DNA of 15,534 nucleotides, taken from positions 1 to 15,534 of the forward strand of contig CALEMZ010000447.1 in NCBI GenBank assembly GCA_937910975.1. The letters run 5' to 3'. Position numbers and translations under genes: made by a program. Origin of the DNA: an uncultured Pseudorhodobacter sp. GTDB taxonomy: Bacteria; Pseudomonadota; Alphaproteobacteria; Rhodobacterales; Rhodobacteraceae. Of the stretch, positions 6,793-13,986 are shown piece after piece (within the stretch, counting starts at the first letter, position 1; each line of letters begins with the position of its first letter). Below the pieces are notes generated by a model. It saw nothing but the letters and a program-made list of their open reading frames with translations. It was not told the origin of the DNA and ran no database searches.

Positions 6793-7691
6793 AGCTCGTT
6801 CTCCGCAGGGATTATGCCGCGCAAGCGGCGCATTTCAGCCAAAGCATAGGGGGAAAGTCGCAGCGAGGGGCGGCTTTGCAAACGCAGGTCAACTGCCAGA
6901 ACATCGCGTCCCAACAGGTCTTGGGCCTGATCCAGCGCGATCAGCCGCTCCAGCGCCAAAACCGGCTGCCTGACGGGTAAAAGGATGCGTTGGTCGCGGT
7001 CCAGCACGATATCCCAGCGCCGCTCACCCATCCGCACAAGGCCGCGCAGGCGGGGCAGAAGCGGGCCAGCGGAGGCCAGTATCTGGCGTGCCTCGGCAAT
7101 TGCCTTCTCCGCCCCCGGCCCCACAATCAGCGGCAGGTCTGCACGGTCATTGCGATTGGAAACCTCGGCCACGCGCATGCCGGTTTCATCCACCAGCCAG
7201 ATGCCCGCCGCATCGCGCCAAACAAAGGCGGGTACGCGTTCCTGAATGACTACCTGCAAAATGCCGCCCGATTGCACGCGCACATCCACAGTCGCCACAG
7301 CACTCAGTGTCGCGATCCGCGCGCGGGCCGCTTCCAGATCAAGGTCGAGAGAGCTTTGCGGCAAGGGCAGCGCAAGCGTGTTGCGCACCGCCTCGGAAAG
7401 CTCGGGGGAAGCCCCCTCAACCGAAAGAAGATTGACCAGAAACTCAGGGCGATTTTTTAATCTCTCGTGCAGGTCAGTGTAGACAGAGCCTAGCGCCTCA
7501 CGCCGCTCAGTATCGGCAAGGTAAAGCCCCACGCCAAAGGCCAGCACAAAGGCGGGCAAGCCAACCCGCAACGCCATGCGCACGAAAGGCGTCAGCCACA
7601 GGCGGTGCAGCCGGTAGGCAATGCGGCTGGGGGCCGGATCGCGGCGCGGCGCTTGGCGGGTGCGATGCTCGGCGTGTTCTAGCGATCGCAT
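6789..7691 (-). CDS. ftsQ: Cell division protein FtsQ
   Basis: FtsQ is a bitopic inner-membrane divisome protein that links early cytoplasmic and late periplasmic division proteins. I choose the ATG at 7691 (300 residues) because AAGGA (7698-7702) lies 6 nt upstream; a TTG at 7718 in the same frame is less likely. The layout fits the family: a basic cytoplasmic N-terminus to about residue 37, a single membrane helix near 38-59, a POTRA domain near 85-156 (LSVEGASPELSEAV through VVIQERVPAFVWR), then the FtsQ-type beta domain ending near 285. The gene overlaps the end of ddlB by 13 nt and the start of ftsA by 4 nt, so all three are translated from one mRNA. Sequence conservation in FtsQ is low; the call rests on layout, the POTRA pattern and position. 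Confidence 0.95.
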   Translation of the reverse strand: MRSLEHAEHRTRQAPRRDPAPSRIAYRLHRLWLTPFVRMALRVGLPAFVLAFGVGLYLADTERREALGSVYTDLHERLKNRPEFLVNLLSVEGASPELSEAVRNTLALPLPQSSLDLDLEAARARIATLSAVATVDVRVQSGGILQVVIQERVPAFVWRDAAGIWLVDETGMRVAEVSNRNDRADLPLIVGPGAEKAIAEARQILASAGPLLPRLRGLVRMGERRWDIVLDRDQRILLPVRQPVLALERLIALDQAQDLLGRDVLAVDLRLQSRPSLRLSPYALAEMRRLRGIIPAENEL

Positions 7692-8602
7692 GAGGCGTCC
7701 TTCACAATCCAGCGGCAAAGCTCGGCAAAGGTAAGCCCGGCGGCTGCGGCCTGTTCCGGGGCAAGCGAGGTTGGCGTCATGCCCGGCTGCGTGTTGGTTT
7801 CCAGAAGGATCAGCCCTTCAAGCCCGCGCGCCTCATCCCAGCGAAAATCGGTGCGCGACAGGCCCCGGCACCCAAGGGCGTGATGGGCGCGCAGTGCGTA
7901 ATCTTGGCAGGCCGCGAAAATCTCGGCTGGAATATTGGCGGGAACTTCGTGGCGCGAGCCACCAACCGAGTATTTCGCATGGTAATCATACCAGCCGTCC
8001 ACGATGATATCGGTGACCGTCAGCGCCCGGTCGCCCAGCACGGCGGCCGTCAACTCCCGGCCCGGCGCATAGGTTTCCACCATCACCACTTCGGGCATAT
8101 CATCCGAAAGCTGCGGCGGGGCATTGGCCGCCTCATGCACGATATAAACCCCGACCGAAGAACCTTCGTTATTGGGTTTCACCACATAGGGCGGCGGCAT
8201 GACATGGCGCGTGCGCACCTCATTCTTGCGGGCCAGACGGCTGGCCACCACGGGCAAGCCCGCCGCGCGAAACGCCGCTTTGGACTTTTCCTTGTCCATC
8301 GCAAGCGCCGAGGAGAGAACCCCGGAATGGGTGTAGGGAATACGCATCCATTCCAACAGGCCCTGAACGCAGCCATCCTCGCCCCAGCGGCCATGCAGAG
8401 CATTGAATACCACATCGGGCTTAATTTCGGTCAACCGTGCGCATAGGTCTGGCCCGGCATCCACCGAAACCACCTGATACCCCGCCTCCATCAGCGCCGC
8501 TGCGCATTCGCGGCCTGATGACAAAGATACCTCCCGCTCTGCGGAAAGTCCTCCCATCAATACGACCACTTTGGAGGCTGTCCCGCTCGACATACCCGCC
8601 AT
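7679..8602 (-). CDS. ddlB: D-alanine--D-alanine ligase
   Basis: This cytoplasmic ATP-grasp ligase joins two D-alanines to make the dipeptide that MurF adds to the wall precursor. The 307 residues match the family length. Motifs in order: HGRWGEDGCVQGLLE at 70-84, the substrate-site SGVLSSALAMDK at 93-104, the ATP loop VVKPNNEGSSVG at 140-151, YDYHAKY at 205-211, and the metal and D-Ala site LETNTQPGMTPTSL at 267-280. Tyr in YDYHAKY fits a D-Ala-D-Ala enzyme and not a D-Ala-D-lactate ligase. The ATG at 8602 is preceded by GAGG 8 nt upstream; a second ATG three codons in is possible. It follows murB by 38 nt and overlaps ftsQ by 13 nt. Confidence 0.97.
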   Translation of the reverse strand: MAGMSSGTASKVVVLMGGLSAEREVSLSSGRECAAALMEAGYQVVSVDAGPDLCARLTEIKPDVVFNALHGRWGEDGCVQGLLEWMRIPYTHSGVLSSALAMDKEKSKAAFRAAGLPVVASRLARKNEVRTRHVMPPPYVVKPNNEGSSVGVYIVHEAANAPPQLSDDMPEVVMVETYAPGRELTAAVLGDRALTVTDIIVDGWYDYHAKYSVGGSRHEVPANIPAEIFAACQDYALRAHHALGCRGLSRTDFRWDEARGLEGLILLETNTQPGMTPTSLAPEQAAAAGLTFAELCRWIVKDASCDR

Positions 8603-8640
8603 ATTTACTGCCTCAAGGCCTTTGTTGGCCTATTTTATTG

Positions 8641-9570
8641 TTATTCAGCCGCTGGTTCACCAACGCGCTTGATTTCCCACTCTAACGTTATTCCGGTCTG
8701 TTCGAAAACCCTTTTTCGCACATCCTCGCCCAATTCTTCCAAATCCGCGGCAGTTGCGCCACCGGTGTTGATCAGAAAATTGGAATGCATCGGGCTCATC
8801 TGTGCGCCGCCGCGCGTGGCACCACGCATTCCGGCGTCATCGATCACCTTCCAAGCCTTCAGATCATGCGTATCATCGGCTTTGCCCGTCGAGGAAAACC
8901 CAGCCGGGTTGCGAAAAGTGGACCCTGCGGAGCGGTCCTTGGTGGGCTGGGTTGCGTCACGCTTGGCCAGTTGTTCGGCCATTTTATCGTGCAAATCCTG
9001 TGGGTTGCCGGGTGGCGCGCGGAAGGTGGCAGAGATGATCACGGCCCCTTCGGGCAGGCTCGATTGGCGGTAGGCGAACTGGAGCGCGGATTTCGGCAGG
9101 GTGACGATCTGACCATCGCGCGTAACGATCTGAATTTCCTCCAGAAAATCCGCCGTGTAATGGCCATAGCAGCCCGCATTCATGCACACCGCCCCACCGA
9201 TGGCACCGGGAATGGTGCGCAAGAACGTCAGGTCCAACCCCGCATCGGCGGCTTTGCGCGCCACATGCGCATCAAGTGCGGCCGCACCCGCAACCACCTT
9301 ATCATCCTGAATATCAATAGAATTAAACCCGCGTCCCAGCCGGATCACAACCGCCCGCAAGCCACCATCGCGCACGATGAGGTTGGAGCCGACCCCCATC
9401 GGAAACACCGACACCGAAGACGCAAGGGCGGCCAGAAACGCTGCCAGATCCTGCGTATCCACTGGCTGAAACAGATAATCGGCAGGCCCGCCCACACGCA
9501 GCCATGTCAAATCGGCCAGAGGGCGGTTTTGGGTGAGGGTGCCACGCACCGAAGGCAGGTTTTGCATCAT
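8641..9570 (-). CDS. murB: UDP-N-acetylenolpyruvoylglucosamine reductase MurB
   Basis: MurB is the FAD and NADPH enzyme that reduces UDP-GlcNAc-enolpyruvate to UDP-MurNAc in the cytoplasm. The 309-residue protein fits the shorter, type II form of the family. FAD-binding sequence is visible as MGVGSNLIVRDGG at 58-70 and IPGAIGGAVCMNAG at 120-133. YRQS at 167-170 holds the conserved Arg168. SAGSTFRNP at 214-222 carries the catalytic Ser217, and EIKRVG near the end carries the expected catalytic Glu299. Two consecutive ATG codons (9570 and 9567) are possible starts; neither has a good Shine-Dalgarno sequence. A 220-nt spacer separates it from the upstream DUF2484 gene, so it may head its own transcript with ddlB, ftsQ and ftsA. 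Confidence 0.97.
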   Translation of the reverse strand: MMQNLPSVRGTLTQNRPLADLTWLRVGGPADYLFQPVDTQDLAAFLAALASSVSVFPMGVGSNLIVRDGGLRAVVIRLGRGFNSIDIQDDKVVAGAAALDAHVARKAADAGLDLTFLRTIPGAIGGAVCMNAGCYGHYTADFLEEIQIVTRDGQIVTLPKSALQFAYRQSSLPEGAVIISATFRAPPGNPQDLHDKMAEQLAKRDATQPTKDRSAGSTFRNPAGFSSTGKADDTHDLKAWKVIDDAGMRGATRGGAQMSPMHSNFLINTGGATAADLEELGEDVRKRVFEQTGITLEWEIKRVGEPAAE

Positions 9571-9606
9571 AACGCAGCATTACTGGCCGACTATACTCAA
9601 GGCAAG

Positions 9607-9615
9607 CCCCCCCCC
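9607..9615 (-). repeat. G9 homopolymer in the murB leader
   Basis: Nine C on the plus strand (G9 in the transcript) lie 36 nt before the murB ATG. Tracts of this length are prone to slipped-strand changes and to sequencing error. It is too far upstream to act as the murB ribosome site, which otherwise looks absent. Confidence 0.7.
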
Positions 9616-9621
9616 TGCAAA

Positions 9622-9661
9622 CGCCAAGCAAAAACCTGCTTCCGGCCCTGTATCCTTGGCG
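9622..9661 (-). repeat. Inverted repeat in the murB leader
   Basis: CGCCAAG (plus 9622-9628) and CTTGGCG (9655-9661) are perfect 7-bp complements about 26 nt apart. A smaller hairpin AAGCA/TGCTT (9626-9630 and 9637-9641, 6-nt loop) overlaps the first arm, so the two would compete. The structure lies between the candidate promoter and the murB start. Confidence 0.35.
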
Positions 9662-9671
9662 CGGCACCGGC

Positions 9672-9699
9672 AGAGTACATCTGTACATAAGTCATGCAA
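9672..9699 (-). promoter_or_regulatory. Candidate murB promoter with overlapping palindrome
   Basis: On the minus strand TTGCAT (plus 9694-9699) and TACTCT (9672-9677) are 16 nt apart and match the -35 and -10 consensus partly. A short palindrome, GTACA / TGTAC around TC (9675-9686), covers the spacer and -10 box and could be an operator. Transcription would start about 100 nt before murB. The match is weak. Confidence 0.25.
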
Positions 9700-9748
9700 A
9701 CGCTTGCTGCGCGCCGCGATTCTACTCAAACTCCAGAAAACTGGATAG

Positions 9749-9768
9749 GCGCCCCGAGCGCGGGGCGC
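9749..9768 (-). terminator. GC-rich hairpin after the DUF2484 gene (possible terminator)
   Basis: A perfect 8-bp stem GCGCCCCG/CGGGGCGC with a 4-nt loop lies 22 nt after the DUF2484 stop codon. No U-run follows directly, but a second small hairpin CCAG-TTTT-CTGG (plus 9733-9744) does. It could end the ftsW-murG-murC-DUF2484 transcript or protect its 3' end. Confidence 0.45.
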
Positions 9769-9790
9769 GGAACGGAAGTATGAGAACGCG

Positions 9791-10048
9791 CTACTCCGCC
9801 GGCTTCACCGTTTTCGCCTTCAGCCAGCGCCAAAAGTAGATCAGCGGCCAGCGCAAGACCGAGGCCCCCGCAGCGAAAACCAAAAGGCCTATGATCGGGC
9901 CATTGGCCCAAGTCACCCAGCCCAAAATCGGGATTCCCACAGCGATCAGCAGATAGGCCGCGCGCCAATGACGGTCGCGACTGGGAAGAAAGCCCGTGAC
10001 ATTGGCCGCCACAAGCCAGATCAGTGCAGCGATTAGCGCGTTGGTCAT
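9791..10048 (-). CDS. Small three-helix membrane protein, DUF2484-like
   Basis: This is an 85-residue protein of unknown function. Three hydrophobic segments are visible near residues 2-21, 30-48 and 50-65. The basic loop SRDRHWR (23-29) between the first two, and the basic aromatic tail WRWLKAKTVK (73-82), place those parts in the cytoplasm by the positive-inside rule, with the N-terminus outside. From memory it resembles the DUF2484 proteins that sit between murC and murB in Rhodobacteraceae; I cannot check the match. Its ATG shares ATGA with the murC stop (10045-10048), which supports translation and coupling to murC. The position suggests a role at the membrane in precursor or septal wall synthesis, but no catalytic motif is seen and nothing in the sequence shows function. 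Some databases may carry a murC-derived name for it by proximity. Confidence 0.85.
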   Translation of the reverse strand: MTNALIAALIWLVAANVTGFLPSRDRHWRAAYLLIAVGIPILGWVTWANGPIIGLLVFAAGASVLRWPLIYFWRWLKAKTVKPAE

Positions 10049-11484
10049 GCGGCTTTCCCTTGCAACAAGGCGGCCAGATTATTGGCCCAAGTGGAAATCG
10101 TGCCAGCCCCAAGGCAAACAACCATATCGCCGGGCCGTGCCTGTTCGCGGACCAGCCGGACAAGATCACGCTCATCCAATATCGCGCGGGCGTGGCGGTG
10201 GCCGTGGGCGATCAGCCCGGCCACCAGATCATCACGCGAAGCACCGGGGATCGGGTCTTCGCCCGCCGCGTAAACCTCGGCGATGGCCACGACATCGGCC
10301 TCGTTGAAACAGGTGCAGAAATCATCGAACAGGCTGGACAGGCGGGTGTAGCGGTGCGGCTGATGCACGGCAATCACCCGCGCCCCCGGACGGGAGCCGA
10401 TGGCCTGGCGCGCAGCTTTGAGCACGGCGGTGATTTCAACCGGGTGGTGGCCGTAATCGTCGATGATGGTGACACCGTCCACCTCGCCCACCTTGGTAAA
10501 GCGGCGATTTACGCCTGCAAATCCGGCCAGCGCCTCACGGATTTCCGACTTTTTCATGCCAAGGAAGCGGCAGACGGCAATCGCGGAAAGCGCGTTGGAG
10601 ACGTTGTGATCGCCGGGCATCGGCAGGGTGCAGCCCTCAATAAGTACGGGGTTGCCACTGGCATCCGGGCTTTCGCCCTGCAAGGCCACATCGAAATGCG
10701 CCACGCCGTTTTCATAGGTCAGGTTGATCGCGCGCACATCGGCCTGCGCGTTAAAGCCAAAGGTCACCACACGACGGTCGGTGATTTTGCCAACAAGGGT
10801 TTGCACCTCCGGGTGGTCGGTACAACAGACGGCAAGCCCGTAGAAGGGAATGTTGGAGACGAAATCGAGGAAGCCTTTGCGCAAAGCGTCAAAGCTGCCC
10901 CAATGCTCCATATGCTCGGGGTCAATATTGGTGACAATCGCGATAGTGGCAGGCAGGCGGTTGAAGGAGCCGTCGCTTTCGTCGGCCTCTACCACCATCC
11001 ACTCACCCGCCCCGGCACGCGCGTTGGAGCCGTAAGCATGGATGATACCGCCGTTGATGACCGTCGGGTCAAACCCGCCCTTATCCATGAGGGTCGCAAC
11101 CATCGTCGTTGTGGTGGTTTTACCATGGGTGCCCGCAATCGCAATGTTGGAGCGCATGCGCATCAGTTCGGCCAACATCTCAGCGCGGCGCACCACGGGG
11201 CGGCCAAGACGGCGGGCCTCTTCCAGCTCCGGGTTGCCCTTTTTGATCGCGGTGGAGATAACGACCACCGCCGCATCACCAATATTCTCAGCCCGCTGAC
11301 CTTCAAATACGGTCGCCCCCAGCGTCACCAGACGGTCAGTGATCTTGGAGGCTTTCGCGTCCGATCCCTGCACAGTGTAGCCAAGCGTAATCAGCACTTC
11401 GGCGATACCCGACATGCCAATGCCACCGATGCCGACAAAATGGATCGGGCCCAACGCAACAGGAAGTTTGGTGGCGGCATTCAT
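10045..11484 (-). CDS. murC: UDP-N-acetylmuramate--L-alanine ligase MurC
   Basis: MurC adds L-alanine to UDP-MurNAc, the first amino acid of the wall stem peptide, in the cytoplasm. The 479 residues show the three Mur-ligase domains. The N-terminal UDP-binding fold has HFVGIGGIGMSGIAE at 15-29. The ATP domain has the P-loop GTHGKTTTT at 118-126, the metal-site EADESDGSF at 166-174 and NIDPEHMEHW soon after. The C-terminal domain contains DDYGHHPVEI and HQPHRYTR, both typical of MurC. Its ATG overlaps the murG stop (ATGA, 11481-11484), and its stop overlaps the DUF2484 start in the same way, so three successive genes are translationally linked. Confidence 0.98.
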   Translation of the reverse strand: MNAATKLPVALGPIHFVGIGGIGMSGIAEVLITLGYTVQGSDAKASKITDRLVTLGATVFEGQRAENIGDAAVVVISTAIKKGNPELEEARRLGRPVVRRAEMLAELMRMRSNIAIAGTHGKTTTTTMVATLMDKGGFDPTVINGGIIHAYGSNARAGAGEWMVVEADESDGSFNRLPATIAIVTNIDPEHMEHWGSFDALRKGFLDFVSNIPFYGLAVCCTDHPEVQTLVGKITDRRVVTFGFNAQADVRAINLTYENGVAHFDVALQGESPDASGNPVLIEGCTLPMPGDHNVSNALSAIAVCRFLGMKKSEIREALAGFAGVNRRFTKVGEVDGVTIIDDYGHHPVEITAVLKAARQAIGSRPGARVIAVHQPHRYTRLSSLFDDFCTCFNEADVVAIAEVYAAGEDPIPGASRDDLVAGLIAHGHRHARAILDERDLVRLVREQARPGDMVVCLGAGTISTWANNLAALLQGKAA

Positions 11485-12575
11485 GGCGTGGCCCTTTCTG
11501 TCAGGCTTTCGACGAGTTCAACGAGGCGGTCAGTAGCATCGGCACGGCCAAATGCCAGCGCATTACGGGCCATGGCATATGCAGCCTCGGGGGATGTAAG
11601 TACCAGCGCCATTTGCGCCGCAAGGCTTTCGGCGTCAAGCGCGGATTCCGGGATCAAGATTGCGGCCCCGGCATCGACCAGCCCGCGCGCATTGGCCGTT
11701 TGATGGTCGCCGGTTGCCGCGGCATAAGGGATAAGAATCGCAGGGCGACCGATGACGGAGATATCCGCGACAGAAGAGGCGCCCGAGCGGGAGATCACCA
11801 GTTGCGCCTCGGACAGACGGCGCGGGATATCAGTAAAGAAGGGCTGCACATCAGCTTTGACCCCCACTTGCGCATAGGCCTCTGTCACCCGGTCCATATC
11901 CTCGGCCCGCGCCTGATGTGCGACGCGCAGATTGTTGCGGCTGCCTTCCGGAAGGGCCGCCACGGCGGCGGGCACCACATCCGACAAGATGCGCGCTCCT
12001 TGAGAGCCGCCAATCACCACGAGGCTCATCGGGTAGTCACCGGGCGGGATATAACCGGCGCCAGCGCGCTCCAGCACCGCGCCGCGTACCGGATTTCCGG
12101 TATGTGTGCCGATCACGCCTTCAGGCAAAGTGGTGGGCCATGTCCCGCAAGCCACGGCCATAACACGTGGGGCGAATATCTGGTTCACCCGGCCCAACAC
12201 GCCGTTTTGCTCATGGATCATCCGGGGCCGGCGCAACAGGGTTGCCGCCGTCAGCGCCGGGATCGAAGGGTAACCGCCAAAACCCACGACCACGGCAGGT
12301 TTGTCGCGCAACTGGCCCCAAAGGGCAGCAAGAACACCGCCCGCAATGCGAAACGGCACCAATGCCTTTGCCAAAACCCCACCGCGCGCGAAGGTGGCCG
12401 AGGCTACTTGTTCAATCACCACCGCACGCGGAAAGCCGCCCGCATAGCGCGCGCCGCGCGCATCGGTGGAAAGCTTCACCCGCCAGCCACGCGCAACCAT
12501 TGCCTCGGCCAAAGCCTGCGCGGGAAACATATGCCCCCCCGTGCCCCCAGCGGCGATCAGCAAAAGCGGTGCCAT
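11481..12575 (-). CDS. murG: Lipid II synthase MurG (GlcNAc transferase)
   Basis: MurG moves GlcNAc from UDP-GlcNAc onto lipid I to make lipid II at the inner face of the cytoplasmic membrane. The 364-residue protein has the GT-B fold of GT28. Motifs in order: GGTGGH at 10-15, GFGGYPS at 98-104, HEQNGVLGRVN at 121-131, GGSQGA at 189-194, SRSGASSVAD at 262-271 and DHQTANA at 290-296. These cover the acceptor and nucleotide-sugar sites. The ATG has the best ribosome site in the window, AAGGAGG 7 nt upstream, which overlaps the ftsW stop TAA; the gap to ftsW is 12 nt. Its own stop overlaps the murC start. Confidence 0.98.
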   Translation of the reverse strand: MAPLLLIAAGGTGGHMFPAQALAEAMVARGWRVKLSTDARGARYAGGFPRAVVIEQVASATFARGGVLAKALVPFRIAGGVLAALWGQLRDKPAVVVGFGGYPSIPALTAATLLRRPRMIHEQNGVLGRVNQIFAPRVMAVACGTWPTTLPEGVIGTHTGNPVRGAVLERAGAGYIPPGDYPMSLVVIGGSQGARILSDVVPAAVAALPEGSRNNLRVAHQARAEDMDRVTEAYAQVGVKADVQPFFTDIPRRLSEAQLVISRSGASSVADISVIGRPAILIPYAAATGDHQTANARGLVDAGAAILIPESALDAESLAAQMALVLTSPEAAYAMARNALAFGRADATDRLVELVESLTERATP

Positions 12576-12587
12576 CTGTGCCCCTCC

Positions 12588-13754
12588 TTACCGGCCACGG
12601 CGAAACAAGATTTCACCGATCTGGCCCTGTGGCCGCGACCGGGTCAACGCCAGAAGCATTCCCAGCGTGATGCCCGCCGCAATAACCGAAGAGCCGCCGT
12701 AGGATACGAAGGGCAGCGTCATGCCCTTAGCGGGCAAAAGCCGCACGGCCACCCCCATATTGACCATGGCCTGTACGGCAAAAATACAGGCCAGCCCCGC
12801 TCCCGCGAGCCGGACGAACGGATCACGTTCGCGCATCAGTCGGAAAAGCGAGCGCACAACGATGGTGGAATAAAGTGCGATGATGCACAGCACGAGGATC
12901 AAGCCATATTCTTCTGCCGCCACTGCAATGATGAAATCGGTATGCGCATCGGGCAGCGACCATTTCACTTGCCCCTCGCCCACGCCAACCCCAAAAAAAC
13001 CGCCCTCTTGAATGGCATTGGTAGCATAGCCGATCTGGGTGCGAGGATCGATGTCGGGCGATAGGAACCCGTCAATCCGGCGGGCAAAATGTTCGGATGT
13101 GTTATAGGCAAACATGGCCCCGGCACCGACAAGCCCCAACACCGAGGCAATCAAGATCATCGGCGCGCCGGAAATGAAATAAACCACCGACCAGCCAAAG
13201 ATGATTAAAGCGGCCTGTCCGAAATCCGGCTGCAAGGCCAATAGCATCACAACAATGAAGGTGATGAGAAAAGACAGGAATTTGCCACGTGGCCCGTTGA
13301 TGTCTTGCGCTGCGACCATCAACCATGCTGTCAGCACGATGAAGCCGGGTTTCAGAAATTCCGATGGTTGCACCGAAGCAAAGCCAAAACTGATCCAGCG
13401 TACAGCACCCTTGCCAAAATCAGTACCGATCACTGGCAACAGTGCAAGGGCTGCGAAGGCCCCAAGAAATCCCAAAACGCCCAGGCGCCGCACCATCGCG
13501 GGCGGCATCATCGAAATGCCCAACATCACGATCAGCCCAATGCTGCCAAAAAATGCCTGCCGCTTCACATAGTAAAAGGCATCCAACCCATTGCGCTGTG
13601 CCAGCGGCACCGACGCAGCCAGCCCCAGCAGCAAACCAATCCCGAACAGCGCAAAAACAGCGGTCAGGGACCACCGATCAATACTGCGCCACCAACGGGG
13701 AAGAATCGGCTCCACCACCCTGCTGGGCATAGAGCCATAGACCATCTCAGTCAT
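12588..13754 (-). CDS. ftsW: Septal peptidoglycan polymerase FtsW
   Basis: FtsW is the SEDS-family glycosyltransferase that polymerises lipid II at the septum together with a class B penicillin-binding protein. I choose the ATG at 13754 (388 residues), which has GGCGG 6 nt upstream; the frame runs on to 13820 but the added residues are polar and do not fit the family. About ten hydrophobic segments are visible. The large periplasmic loop begins with FLSPDIDPRTQIGYATNAI near 230-248. SEDS motifs are present: VRWISFGFASVQPSEFLKP near 118-136, LQPDFGQA with Asp177 as the expected catalytic residue, and PAKGMTLPFVSYGGSS at 341-356. The cytoplasmic N-terminus is about 25 residues. It probably heads the ftsW-murG-murC-DUF2484 transcript. 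Confidence 0.97.
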   Translation of the reverse strand: MTEMVYGSMPSRVVEPILPRWWRSIDRWSLTAVFALFGIGLLLGLAASVPLAQRNGLDAFYYVKRQAFFGSIGLIVMLGISMMPPAMVRRLGVLGFLGAFAALALLPVIGTDFGKGAVRWISFGFASVQPSEFLKPGFIVLTAWLMVAAQDINGPRGKFLSFLITFIVVMLLALQPDFGQAALIIFGWSVVYFISGAPMILIASVLGLVGAGAMFAYNTSEHFARRIDGFLSPDIDPRTQIGYATNAIQEGGFFGVGVGEGQVKWSLPDAHTDFIIAVAAEEYGLILVLCIIALYSTIVVRSLFRLMRERDPFVRLAGAGLACIFAVQAMVNMGVAVRLLPAKGMTLPFVSYGGSSVIAAGITLGMLLALTRSRPQGQIGEILFRRGR

Positions 13755-13887
13755 GGGGTACCGCCTGATATCTGCCTGTTTACTGCCATCAGCCCGAGTG
13801 TTCCCCCGGATCTGGGCCAAAGCTTAGCAATGATCCCGCGTCATGGCTAGAGGCAAGCCAGCTCAAACCCCAAGTTCCCAAGGTTTT

Positions 13888-13925
13888 CTCCGCCGGGGCT
13901 GCTTCATCTTTGTAAAAATACTCTC
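13888..13925. repeat. Intergenic motif resembling a dispersed Rhodobacteraceae element
   Basis: On the minus strand this stretch reads GAGAGTATTTTTAC, then AAAGATGAAGC, then a GC block CCCCGGCGGAG. The combination GGAGTATTTTT-AAGATGAAG next to CCGGCGG is a form I remember as recurring after genes in Rhodobacteraceae genomes; this is recall and not checked. It lies downstream of the murD terminator in a 232-nt spacer. I see no convincing ftsW promoter in the remainder, although one is expected if the murD terminator works. A 64-residue open frame across it (13983-13789) has no coding character. Confidence 0.45.
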
Positions 13926-13947
13926 GTCCGGTGAATTTCTCGCAAGG

Positions 13948-13969
13948 AAAGAAGGGGCAAATGGCCCCT
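13948..13969 (-). terminator. Rho-independent terminator of murD
   Basis: A perfect 6-bp stem AGGGGC/GCCCCT (plus 13953-13958 and 13964-13969) with a 5-nt loop is followed on the minus strand by TCTTTCCTT. It starts 17 nt after the murD stop. The T-rich tail is interrupted by C, so termination may be incomplete. Confidence 0.65.
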
Positions 13970-13986
13970 AGCCGTGCTCTCAAGGC

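Noticed and set aside
8616..8631. AGGCC/GGCCT hairpin followed on the plus strand by ATTTTATT, in the murB-ddlB spacer
   Set aside because: It has terminator polarity only for the plus strand, where I see no gene. The stem is 5 bp, and the spacer is 38 nt inside a likely operon.
10024..11703. Long plus-strand open frame (559 codons) opposite murC
   Set aside because: It mirrors murC and part of murG; GC-rich codon bias leaves the opposite frame open. The product is Arg/His/Gly-rich with no recognisable domain.
11613..13064. Plus-strand open frame (483 codons) opposite murG and ftsW
   Set aside because: It spans two genes with clear catalytic motifs on the other strand and has no motif of its own.
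13789..13983. 64-codon minus-strand frame between murD and ftsW
   Set aside because: It runs across the murD terminator and the dispersed-like motif, and its composition is not protein-like.
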